A stretch of DNA of 35,522 nt from an uncultured Rhizobiaceae group bacterium (GTDB lineage: Bacteria > Pseudomonadota > Alphaproteobacteria > Rhizobiales > Rhizobiaceae): positions 1-35,522 of the forward strand of contig CALDZF010000191.1 of assembly GCA_937944165.1 (NCBI GenBank), given 5' to 3'. A model generated the notes under the pieces. That model was not told the origin of the DNA, ran no database searches, and saw nothing but the letters and a program-made list of their open reading frames with translations. Every line of letters starts with the position of its first letter. Position 1 is the stretch's first letter. Below are positions 21,181-30,399 of this stretch, one piece after another. Made by a program: the position numbers and the translations under genes.

Positions 21181-22212
21181 ATGGGATATAAAATTGCAAT
21201 TGTTGGTGCAACTGGCAACGTAGGTAAGGAAATGCTCGATATTTTGGATGAGCGTGGTTTTCCTGCTGATACAATAGTGCCGCTGGCTTCTCGTCGCAGC
21301 CAGGGTAAAGAGGTTTCTTATGGTGATAAGACCCTGAAAATCAAGGCGCTAGATGGCTATGACTTTTCTGATACAGATATAGCACTGATGTCTGCTGGTG
21401 GTGATATATCTAAGGGATGGGCACCAAAGATTGCTGCACAAGGGTGTGTTGTCATCGATAATTCATCTGCATTTCGTTACGACCAAGATGTGCCTTTGAT
21501 TGTGCCTGAGGTTAACCCGGATGCTATTGAAGGCTTTACCAAGAAAAATATCATTGCAAATCCGAATTGTTCTACGGCTCAATTGGTTGTGGCGCTGAAG
21601 CCTTTGCACGATAAAGCCAAAATCAAGCGTGTGGTTGTTTCTACCTACCAGTCTGTTTCAGGTGCGGGTAAAGAAGCGATGGATGAATTGTTTAATCAGA
21701 CACGCGCAGTTTTTGTAGCTGACCCTGTTGAGGCTGTTAAATTTCCAAAGCGTATTGCGTTTAATGTGATCCCGCACATCGATGTTTTCATGGAAGACGG
21801 CTACACAAAAGAAGAATGGAAAGTTCTGGCTGAAACCAAAAAGATGCTTGATAAAAACATCAAGGTAACTTGTACAGCAGTTCGTGTTCCTGTTTTTGTG
21901 GGTCACGCTGAATCGGTTAATATCGAATTTGAAAATGAGATTTCTGCTAAGGATGCCCGTGAGATTTTGCGTGAAGCGCCTGGTTGTCTGGTGGTTGATA
22001 ATCCTGAAGAAGAAACTTACATCACACCGCTTGAATGCGCAGGTGAAGACGCAACTTATATCTCTCGTATCCGTGAGGATATCACCGTTGAGAACGGTCT
22101 TAACATGTGGGTTGTTTCAGATAATCTTCGAAAGGGTGCGGCACTTAACACGGTTCAAATTGCAGAGCTCTTGGTTAATCGTGGACTTTTAAAAGCAAAA
22201 GCTGCTGCATAA
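21181..22212 (+). CDS. asd: Aspartate-semialdehyde dehydrogenase
   Basis: MGYKIAIVGATGNVGKEMLDILDERGFPAD, NPNCSTAQLVVALKPLHD, STYQSVSGAGKEAMDEL; ATG 21181 preferred over the upstream GTG at 21157. Confidence 0.97.
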   Translation: MGYKIAIVGATGNVGKEMLDILDERGFPADTIVPLASRRSQGKEVSYGDKTLKIKALDGYDFSDTDIALMSAGGDISKGWAPKIAAQGCVVIDNSSAFRYDQDVPLIVPEVNPDAIEGFTKKNIIANPNCSTAQLVVALKPLHDKAKIKRVVVSTYQSVSGAGKEAMDELFNQTRAVFVADPVEAVKFPKRIAFNVIPHIDVFMEDGYTKEEWKVLAETKKMLDKNIKVTCTAVRVPVFVGHAESVNIEFENEISAKDAREILREAPGCLVVDNPEEETYITPLECAGEDATYISRIREDITVENGLNMWVVSDNLRKGAALNTVQIAELLVNRGLLKAKAAA

Positions 22213-22219
22213 GTAGAAT

Positions 22220-24943
22220 TTAGGATTTCAGCAAGGCTCTTAAATCATATAGGGCCTGCTGAGCCTCTCTTGGTGACATATCATCAGGCGAGATGTTTTC
22301 CAGAGCCTCAACAAGTTTATTATCAGACTGTGTTTGAACGGATTGCGTTTGCGTAACTGAAAAAAGTGGCAAATCATCAATTAATGTCTTTGCGTTATTG
22401 GTGCGTTCGGAACTTTCAAGTTGATCTAAAACATCTCTTGCACGTGCGACAACTGCTGGCGGCAGGCCTGCCAGTTTTGCTACTTGAATACCGTAAGAAC
22501 GGTCTGCAGTACCTGTAATAACCTCATGTAAGAAGACAACATCACCTTCCCATTCCTTTACTTTCATCGTGACATTTGAAAGCCTATCAAGGGGTTCTGC
22601 AAGTGACGTTAATTCATGATAATGTGTGGCAAATAATGTTCGGCACAAGTTTACTTCGTGAAGGTTTTCAATTGCTGCCCATGCAATTGAAAGACCATCA
22701 AAAGTAGCTGTGCCACGCCCAATCTCATCCAGTATGACAAAGGATTTAACTTCTGCCTGATTAAGAATGGCTGCGGTCTCAACCATCTCCACCATAAAGG
22801 TTGAGCGACCGCGCGCCAGATCATCTGCCGCACCAACACGGCTGAACAAGCGGTCAACAATGCCTATATGAGCAGACTTTGCAGGTACAAAACTGCCCAT
22901 TTGTGCTAAAATAATAATGAGTGCGTTTTGACGAAGGAACGTAGATTTACCGCCCATATTAGGACCTGTTAAAAGCCATAATTTTCCAGCTTTATCACCA
23001 CCAATATTACAATCATTAGCTACAAATGGGTTTTGTGCATCCCGTTTTAAAACTTGTTCAACAACCGGGTGTCGGCCTGCTATCACTTCAAAAGCAAGAC
23101 TTTCATCTACCTTTGGCAAGCAATACTGATAGGTTTCTGCCAAATGTGCTAAGCCTTGGGCAACATCCAAGACAGCAATTGCGTCTGCTGTTTTGGAAAT
23201 TTGTTTGGATGCTTCAAGTACCGCACTTACCAGTTTTGAAAAAAGTGCTAATTCAATTTCTTGGGCTTTTCCTGCAGCATTTGCGATTTTACTTTCAATC
23301 TCTGCCAGTTCGGTTGTCGTAAATCGCATTGCATTTGCCAGTGTTTGGCGGTGGATAAATTTTGCCTTGCCTTCCTCATTCATGAAACTATCAGAATTAT
23401 TGGCCGTTACTTCGATGAAATATCCAAGCATGTTATTGTGCTTGATTTTAAGAGATTTAACGCCTGTTTTATTGGCATATTGCATTTGCATGCCAGCAAT
23501 TATACGTCTGCTTTCATCGCGTAATTTTCGTAATTCATCGAGCTCTGCATGATATCCTTCACGAATAAATCCGCCATCACGCGCCAATAAAGGCATTTCA
23601 TCGGCAAGTGAAGTTGACAATAAATCTTCTAATGATTGCGGCAGGGCTTTTATTATATTTTGAGCATATGTAAATTCAGGGGGCAGGTTTTCATGTTGTA
23701 TGAGTTGGGAAATTATTTCGCGCGCACCTTTAATGCCTGTAAGCAGGCTTGCCAGATCACGTGGGCCGCCGCGATTAAGGGCAAGTCTGGATAGGGCGCG
23801 AGCCATGTCTGGAATTTGCTTTATAGAAATACGTAAATTGCGAGTCAGTTCAGGCATGTCCAATAAAAAAGAAATAGAGCTTTGTCTTTGTGAAATTTGC
23901 TCTATATCCGTGAGCGGGTTCATCATGCGCTCGCCAAGTAATCTACCACCTGCGCCACTTACTGTATTATTGATTGCATGAAACAGACTGCCTTGTTTTT
24001 CACCTGATAGCGTTCGCATGAGTTCTAGGTTTGTACGCGTTGCAGCGTCAATGAACATTGCATGGCTAGCATCTTCGCGTGATGGCGGCATTAAAGCCGG
24101 ACGTTCATCAATTTGGGTTTTTTCTATATAGGCAAGTGCGGCTCCTGCAGCGCTTAGTTCAGCTTTTGAAAAATTACCAAACCCTTCAAGCGATTTGACA
24201 TTGAAAGTTTCTTTAAGACGTTCAATAGCCATTTGACTGTCAAAGAATGTGGGGCTTTCAATCGTTATGGCTTTTTCATCAAGCATGATTTTTTGCTTGA
24301 TATTTTCATCGCTGTAAATGCTTTCAGGCATAACCAGCTCACGTGGTTCAATGCGTGCAAGTGCTGAACCCAGTTCCTGGATTGAAACTTTTGTAACGCG
24401 AAAACTTCCTGTTGAAATATCAATCCAGGCGATTGCCATTTCATGTTCGCTCTCGCCTTGTTTTATTCTTGCCAGAGTTGCCAGAAAATTGGATCTTGAA
24501 GGATCAAGTAGTTTTTCTTCTGTAACGGTTCCAGGTGTAACTAAACGTACTACATCCCGTCTTACAACAGATTTTGAACCACGTTTTTTCGCTTCAGAAG
24601 GGTCTTCGGTCTGTTCACAAACTGCAACACGGTGGCCAAGGCCGATTAGTTTTTGCAAATAATCTTCTGCGGCATGAACAGGGACGCCGCACATTGGAAT
24701 GTCTTCGCCTTGATGCTTGCCGCGTTTTGTAAGTGTAATACCAAGTGCGCGCGAAGCAATTTCTGCGTCATCAAAAAATAGTTCATAAAAATCGCCCATG
24801 CGATAAAACAAGAGACTGTCCATATTAACGGATTTAATCTCTATAAATTGCTGCATCATCGGTGTAGGTGCCGTATTTTGTGCTTTATTATTTGGAGCTT
24901 GGGACAAGAGATACCTGATTAATATGGGTTCAGACTTACCCAC
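22220..24943 (-). CDS. mutS: DNA mismatch repair protein MutS
   Basis: [21 protein letters not shown] mismatch-binding motif, [14 protein letters not shown] Walker [21 protein letters not shown]; 907 aa. Confidence 0.98.
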   Translation of the reverse strand: MGKSEPILIRYLLSQAPNNKAQNTAPTPMMQQFIEIKSVNMDSLLFYRMGDFYELFFDDAEIASRALGITLTKRGKHQGEDIPMCGVPVHAAEDYLQKLIGLGHRVAVCEQTEDPSEAKKRGSKSVVRRDVVRLVTPGTVTEEKLLDPSRSNFLATLARIKQGESEHEMAIAWIDISTGSFRVTKVSIQELGSALARIEPRELVMPESIYSDENIKQKIMLDEKAITIESPTFFDSQMAIERLKETFNVKSLEGFGNFSKAELSAAGAALAYIEKTQIDERPALMPPSREDASHAMFIDAATRTNLELMRTLSGEKQGSLFHAINNTVSGAGGRLLGERMMNPLTDIEQISQRQSSISFLLDMPELTRNLRISIKQIPDMARALSRLALNRGGPRDLASLLTGIKGAREIISQLIQHENLPPEFTYAQNIIKALPQSLEDLLSTSLADEMPLLARDGGFIREGYHAELDELRKLRDESRRIIAGMQMQYANKTGVKSLKIKHNNMLGYFIEVTANNSDSFMNEEGKAKFIHRQTLANAMRFTTTELAEIESKIANAAGKAQEIELALFSKLVSAVLEASKQISKTADAIAVLDVAQGLAHLAETYQYCLPKVDESLAFEVIAGRHPVVEQVLKRDAQNPFVANDCNIGGDKAGKLWLLTGPNMGGKSTFLRQNALIIILAQMGSFVPAKSAHIGIVDRLFSRVGAADDLARGRSTFMVEMVETAAILNQAEVKSFVILDEIGRGTATFDGLSIAWAAIENLHEVNLCRTLFATHYHELTSLAEPLDRLSNVTMKVKEWEGDVVFLHEVITGTADRSYGIQVAKLAGLPPAVVARARDVLDQLESSERTNNAKTLIDDLPLFSVTQTQSVQTQSDNKLVEALENISPDDMSPREAQQALYDLRALLKS

Positions 24944-25022
24944 TAAGATTCCTTAAAGTTGCCTTTCATGCAAGGCTTTGTCTTATCTTCAACTTGCCGT
25001 CCACAGGTGAGGTCAAATTGAA

Positions 25023-25847
25023 TTAGGTTTTGTCGCGGTGCTTTGTGGCATTAGCACCATAATAGTTTACATAACGTGGATTGATATTTGCTACAGGTAA
25101 GATTACTGCAATATCAATTGTGCCAAAATCTTTATCGATGACGATATCATTTGAAAAGTATGCGCCTAGCCGCATGTAACCTTTAATCAAAGGGGGCATA
25201 GACCGCAAAGCTTGCTTTTTATCTTTTACCAAGCTTTCAAATTGTTTTATTCCAATTGAGTTTTTAGAGGTGGGCCTTACTTGCCAAGCTGGATTGTTAT
25301 CTGAAATTTTTGATAGTAAACCCAACGCCATATTAATTTCGCTTATGTTTTGTGTATAAAAAGAAGCGCAGCCAATCATAACATCAACTTGCTTTTGAAC
25401 GGCATAAGCCCAAGTGCCATGCCACATAAGTTCCATGGTGCGCTTGCTGCGGTAGGCTTCCAAAATACAAGAGCGACCTAATTCCATAAACCGCTTTTCA
25501 GGATGCTTTAGCGCGAGTGCATCCATGTCAAATTCATTTTGAGATCTAAACGAAAGATGCTTATCAGTTGCAGTTTTTACCAAAAACCTTTGGGTGCCAA
25601 TGGTTTTGGGGGTTTGTAGATTATTAGTTTCCAAAACCAGCAGGTGATCACAAATTAAATCATGTTGTTCTTGTTCAAGTTTTAAACTTGAATTAATTTT
25701 TTTAAGAGCTGAAAACTCCTCACAAAACACCTTGTAACGCACGCGTTGAGCCTGTTTGATTTCATCATGGTTTTGCGCCAAGCGGGTTTTAAGCGTGCCT
25801 AATGTTCCTGTAATTAGGTTTTCTTTTTCAGATTTGGTTTTGCGCAT
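25023..25847 (-). CDS. olsB: L-ornithine N(alpha)-acyltransferase-like GNAT (OlsB family)
   Basis: RYKVFCEEFSA, FMELGRSCILEAYRSKRTMELMWHG, MIGCASFYTQN, MPPLIKGYMRLGAYFSNDIVIDKDFGTIDIAVILPVANINPRYVNYYG, as in OlsB/hemolysin-like acyltransferases. Confidence 0.82.
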   Translation of the reverse strand: MRKTKSEKENLITGTLGTLKTRLAQNHDEIKQAQRVRYKVFCEEFSALKKINSSLKLEQEQHDLICDHLLVLETNNLQTPKTIGTQRFLVKTATDKHLSFRSQNEFDMDALALKHPEKRFMELGRSCILEAYRSKRTMELMWHGTWAYAVQKQVDVMIGCASFYTQNISEINMALGLLSKISDNNPAWQVRPTSKNSIGIKQFESLVKDKKQALRSMPPLIKGYMRLGAYFSNDIVIDKDFGTIDIAVILPVANINPRYVNYYGANATKHRDKT

Positions 25848-28170
25848 GTCTGCTTGTTACGCTGTCTGTGCTGCTGAGTATTTTCTTGGGGTCTAGCGGC
25901 TTTGTTAAAAAGCCATTTGCGCCAAGTTTAATTGCTTCGTCACGAGTGTCTTTTTGCTCATCTGCAGTTAGGATAAATATTGGTATCTCAGAGTAAGCAT
26001 CTCTCTTCTCAATTTCCCTTATTTCTTTTAAGGCGTCCAAACCGTCTTTTACTGGCATTTGTAAATCCATAAAGATTACATCAAAAACATCGTTGCCTTT
26101 TTGCTCTTCCCAAAGAGCAATAGCTTCAGCACCATTTTGCGCACGGGCAACGGAATGGCCAGCCTTTTCCAAAATTGCTCTTGCCAGTTTTGCATTAATG
26201 TCATTGTCTTCTGCAATTAAAACGCGCTTTGGTTTGTTTGTAGCGATAAGTGAGGAAGACCAGCTTTTGGATCTAGAAACCTCTCGGTTATCATGCTGGT
26301 TAAATTCATTTCCTGCTATAATATTTAAGAGGGATAGTTTCCTTACTGGCTTAATTAGATAGCTATCAAAGCCTGCGGATATGTAGTCGTTTAATTTTGA
26401 TCGTGATTTAGCTTCAAGTAAAATGATTGCGCGCTTATTGGTTTTTTTACAAACTTCTAAAAGAGCCTTTATTTCTGGTTTTGATATATCAAATGTTTGA
26501 TCAATCAGAACGGTGCCAAATGAGCAAGATGGGTTACTTATATCACATATGCCACCACCATGATCAGTTATATATGAGATCAAACTATTTTTTTCAAAAC
26601 TATCAGTACCTAAAATAAGAGCCTTCTTGTCTTTAAATAGTTTAACCCTTGTTTCGAGTTTAGCTTCTTCTTTTATTTTAGTCTTAATTGTGAACTTGAA
26701 TATTGACCCTTTACCTACCTTACTCGTCAGATCAATTTGGCCAGACATCTCTTCAATAATGCGTTTTGAGATTGAAAGCCCTAAACCAGCACCACCATGT
26801 TGTCGTGTGCTTTCATTATCTGCTTGGGCAAATTCTTCGAATATTTTATGTTGGTCATCTAGCGAAATACCTGGGCCTGTGTCATGCACCTCAAAATTTA
26901 AAATTGCATGCTCGTCATTTGATTCTAGCATTTCCAGTTTAATGTGGACGCCGCCTTTTTCAGTGAATTTAAGAGCATTACCAACCAGATTAATCAATAC
27001 CTGGCGCAGTCTTCCAGCATCACCTTCAATGAGCCGTGGCACATTAATATTAACATAAGAAGAAATGGATATGCCTTTTTCATGTGCTCTTGACGATAAA
27101 AGCTCACAGACATCTTCAACCAGTAATCCTGGTTTCATAGGTGCTGTTTTCAATTCAAGCTTTCCAGCTTCAACAATGGTCATGTCTAAAATATCTTCTA
27201 TAAGTGTTAAAAGTGCAGTGCCTGAATCATGCACTGCATCCACATAAGCTTGCTGTTCTGGTGTTAAGGTTGTGTCTGCTAAAAGCCCAGACATGCCAAG
27301 AATGCCATTAAGCGGAGTGCGCATTTCATGACTTACATTTGCCAAAAAGCGTGACTTTGCATGGCTCGCCTCTCGTAGTTCATTTTCAATTTTCTTTTGC
27401 GGTGTAATATCCCTGATTATTGATCTTAGGGCTGTTTTGCCTGTTTCTTCTTCCCGAACGGGTAAGTCTAACCAAGCAAACCATCGTTCGCCTGAATTGG
27501 TTTTGATTTTTAAATCCCAAACAGTTTCAAAATTTGACGGGTGAGAACGTTTAACTTCTTCAATTAACTCTGGTTGAAAAGGTTGATTAATAAAATCCTC
27601 TTTACTTTCACCAAATGTAGATACAAATGCTTCGTTGACATAGGTTATGTTGCCATCAGCCGAGCGATGTAAAATCATATCGCCAAAGGCTTCAATTAAG
27701 CTGCGATGTCTTTCTTCGCTTTCGTGTAATTCCCATGTTCTATTTTCCAAAGTCTCTAATCTGTCTTCCAACTCAAGTCGCTCTTGATTGTTTTCCAGCT
27801 TTAAAGCTCTAGTCCGAAAAAAATATGCTGCAATAGCCACAATAAGAATTGTTTGTATTACAACTGATACATGCATGTTTAATGCGTTAAGTTCAAATAA
27901 TGTTGCTGCAATTGCAATTATGATTGCGCTGGTCATTGCTGCCCAAAAAATTATATTCCAAATGTTTAATTTTTTGGATTTTCGTTCTTGGGTATCCGAA
28001 ACTTTTTTTGAGTTTTTTGTTTGTGAAGTAAACTCAGCCAGAGGCGGGATGTCAGAGTCAATCAATACGCTATTATGTGATTGGCCTTTGAAAAAAGGCT
28101 CAGATTGTTGGTGTAAAATGTTTTTTTGACGTTGCCACGCATCAACGCGTTCTTTTTTTACCTGTACCAT
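25828..28170 (-). CDS. Membrane PAS-containing hybrid sensor histidine kinase with receiver domains
   Basis: Two TM helices, PAS, HisKA H-box FLANVSHEMRTPLNGILGMSG, HATPase (QVLINLVGNALKFTEKGG, GAGLGLSISKRI), divergent receiver-like segment and canonical REC (VLIAEDNDINAKLARAIL, VIFMDLQMPVKDG). Confidence 0.93.
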   Translation of the reverse strand: MVQVKKERVDAWQRQKNILHQQSEPFFKGQSHNSVLIDSDIPPLAEFTSQTKNSKKVSDTQERKSKKLNIWNIIFWAAMTSAIIIAIAATLFELNALNMHVSVVIQTILIVAIAAYFFRTRALKLENNQERLELEDRLETLENRTWELHESEERHRSLIEAFGDMILHRSADGNITYVNEAFVSTFGESKEDFINQPFQPELIEEVKRSHPSNFETVWDLKIKTNSGERWFAWLDLPVREEETGKTALRSIIRDITPQKKIENELREASHAKSRFLANVSHEMRTPLNGILGMSGLLADTTLTPEQQAYVDAVHDSGTALLTLIEDILDMTIVEAGKLELKTAPMKPGLLVEDVCELLSSRAHEKGISISSYVNINVPRLIEGDAGRLRQVLINLVGNALKFTEKGGVHIKLEMLESNDEHAILNFEVHDTGPGISLDDQHKIFEEFAQADNESTRQHGGAGLGLSISKRIIEEMSGQIDLTSKVGKGSIFKFTIKTKIKEEAKLETRVKLFKDKKALILGTDSFEKNSLISYITDHGGGICDISNPSCSFGTVLIDQTFDISKPEIKALLEVCKKTNKRAIILLEAKSRSKLNDYISAGFDSYLIKPVRKLSLLNIIAGNEFNQHDNREVSRSKSWSSSLIATNKPKRVLIAEDNDINAKLARAILEKAGHSVARAQNGAEAIALWEEQKGNDVFDVIFMDLQMPVKDGLDALKEIREIEKRDAYSEIPIFILTADEQKDTRDEAIKLGANGFLTKPLDPKKILSSTDSVTSRHAQNQI

Positions 28171-28289
28171 TTGCTTTCCCTAAGCTGTAATTAGGCAAAC
28201 ATCACATAATTTAATTGAAAAACTGTTTCTATTTTAAGGATTTTTGCTGCAATGTGTGGTGATTATAAACTTTCTAATGAGGTAATGAA

Positions 28290-29147
28290 TTGAATTCATC
28301 AAAAAAAATACACGCAGGCAAGCCTTGTATTTTGTGTTGTGCAATTACAGGCTCAGTACCCAAAAAAGCAGATAACTCCGCTGTGCCAATCAGTATTGAT
28401 GAACAAATAGAAAGTTCACATGAAGCCTTTGAAGCGGGCGCCTCCATAATTCATTGTCATGTTAGAAATCCGGACGAAACCACAACTTCGGAGCCTGAAA
28501 AATTTGCGCTCTTAAAAGAGGGTTTGGAAAAATATTGTCGTGGTGCGATTATTCAATTTTCTACAGGCGGGCGCAGTGGTTCTGGTGAAGAACGTGGCGG
28601 CATGTTGCATCTTGCGCCCGATATGGCTTCTTTAACTGTCGGATCAAATAATTTTCCTACAAGGGTTTATGAAAACTCACCTGATTTGGTGGAATGGCTT
28701 GCAGGTTTAATGCGTGAATATAAAATCACTCCAGAGATTGAAGCATTTGATTTATCTCATATTTTACAAGCAATAAAAATGCATAAAGAAGGTAAGCTTT
28801 ACGGCAAGCTTTATGTGCAATTTGTTATGGGCGTTAAAAACGCCATGCCCGTAGATAAGCACGTGTTCGATTTTTATGTTGAGACTATGAATAGACGTGC
28901 GCCTGGTGCTGAATGGTGTGCAGCGGGTATTGGTGCTGGACAAATTATTGTTAATGAATGGGCGATTTCTGCTGGAGGGCATACGCGCGCAGGATTGGAA
29001 GATAATGTCAGGTTGGATAAAGAAAGCCTTGCACCTTCTAATGCAGCTTTAATAAAACGTGCTGCTGATTTGTGTGAAAAATATCAAAGACCTGTTGCGA
29101 GTGTCAGTCAGGCGCGTGACATTCTTGGGCTTGAAAGTGTAAATTAA
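28290..29147 (+). CDS. DUF849/BKACE family protein (3-keto-5-aminohexanoate cleavage enzyme-like)
   Basis: CILCCAITGSVPKKAD, GASIIHCHVRNP, IIQFSTGGRSG, LDLS-type DLSHI, GIGAGQIIVNEWAISAGGHTRAGLEDN. Confidence 0.9.
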   Translation: MNSSKKIHAGKPCILCCAITGSVPKKADNSAVPISIDEQIESSHEAFEAGASIIHCHVRNPDETTTSEPEKFALLKEGLEKYCRGAIIQFSTGGRSGSGEERGGMLHLAPDMASLTVGSNNFPTRVYENSPDLVEWLAGLMREYKITPEIEAFDLSHILQAIKMHKEGKLYGKLYVQFVMGVKNAMPVDKHVFDFYVETMNRRAPGAEWCAAGIGAGQIIVNEWAISAGGHTRAGLEDNVRLDKESLAPSNAALIKRAADLCEKYQRPVASVSQARDILGLESVN

Positions 29148-29222
29148 CAGCTATTGAGCTTAGTTATTTGTTTGCAAGCATACTCTTATCTGAAACCAGT
29201 AAACACTTTTTGGGAATTTACC

Positions 29223-29714
29223 CTAAGCTGCAATGGCAAGCCGCTCACCAGCTGTTCTATATGCTATGGCTTCTGCTAAATGAATACGCCCGATTGTTTC
29301 AACACCGTCCAAGTCTGCAATGGTACGTGCTACTTTTAAAATTCGGTGATAGGCGCGGGCTGAAAACTTCATGTTTTCAGCAGCATCGCGCAACAATTGT
29401 TCTGCACCTAAATCTTGTACTGCAATAACTTCTGTAAGAGATGCAGAGGCGTGGGCGTTAAGTCTGCAATCTGCTTCTAACTCTAAAAATCGTGTTTGTT
29501 GGATTTGTTGGGCTTTCAAAACTCTTGCGGCTATATCTTTGGAAGGTTCGCTTGAGGTTCTGCCAATCATATCCATTGCGCTTACGGCTGGTACGTCAAC
29601 ACGTAGGTCTATGCGATCTAAAAGGGGGCCTGAAATTCGTGCCTGATAATCGCTTGCACATCGCTCTCCGCGTTTGCATGTATGCCCCGGTTCACCTGCC
29701 ATGCCACATCGACA
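29223..29714 (-). pseudogene. comM: C-terminal remnant of ComM/YifB Mg-chelatase-like AAA+ protein
   Basis: Reverse-strand reading ...CRCGMAGEPGHTCKRGERCASDYQARISGPLLDRIDLRVDVPAVSAMD...; homology-like reading ends in a TGA (complement 29715-29717) where a conserved NPC should precede CRCG. The N-terminal AAA+ part is absent from the window. Confidence 0.85.
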
Positions 29715-30153
29715 TCATTTCGTTGCCTTTTTGCAGTTTGGTGCTAAGTCATTGAAATCATTAATACCAGTGCCGTATGCACGTAATCCTAAGTCATTAG
29801 CAGAGCATTTGTTCAAGAGAAGAACAGAATTAAGGCTTAGACAGAAAGATGTAGCCAAATCCATGAGAATTGACGTGTTTACCTACCTCACATGGGAAAA
29901 AGGTCAGGTTATTAATCCTGAAATCCGTAAGTGGAAAGTGATCATTGAGTTCTTGGGATATGACCCAAATGGTGAAGCAAAGAACTTTGCAGAAAGGCTT
30001 ATTGCATACAGGAGAAAGCATGGTTTATCACAGAAGAAACTTGCTCAGATAATACACTGTGATGAAGGCTTGTTAGCGCGATGGGAGAACGGTTATATGA
30101 AACCGCATGTTGAAGAACACCTAACTATCTTGAGTAATATGAAATTGCTCTAA
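29701..30153 (+). CDS. Tandem helix-turn-helix (XRE-like) transcriptional regulator
   Basis: Two HTH-like repeats: SLAEHLFKRRTELRLRQKDVAKSMRIDVFTYLTWEKGQ and NFAERLIAYRRKHGLSQKKLAQIIHCDEGLLARWENGY. The start is uncertain (ATG 29674 or 29701, TTG 29752, GTG 29770); the first two lie in comM sequence. Confidence 0.8.
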   Translation: MPHRHHFVAFLQFGAKSLKSLIPVPYARNPKSLAEHLFKRRTELRLRQKDVAKSMRIDVFTYLTWEKGQVINPEIRKWKVIIEFLGYDPNGEAKNFAERLIAYRRKHGLSQKKLAQIIHCDEGLLARWENGYMKPHVEEHLTILSNMKLL

Positions 30154-30399
30154 GATCGGCTATGCGAAATCTTAATTGGATTTGATGCCATTGGAACACC
30201 GCCTGAGAGATTTATCTACCCATAAATCTGGCTTAATAATTCAGCTGGTAAACTGATTCCATTTTGCGAAATTCTTGAAAATAGTTGTATGATCGTAGTA
30301 GAATTTTTGATTCTAACTTAATATACTTTCTTAAAAGGCGTTTCAATCTAAATTATAGGTGTTGCTATCTTTGAAAACTTTAAACCAATCAGAAAAGCA

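Noticed and set aside
26627-27058. 143-aa plus-strand ORF opposite the histidine kinase
   Set aside because: Antisense to conserved HATPase coding sequence; no domain resemblance.
30154-30399. Possible IS or transposon scar between the HTH regulator and the caspase gene
   Set aside because: No inverted repeats or transposase-like reading frame could be recognised; left as an ordinary promoter region.
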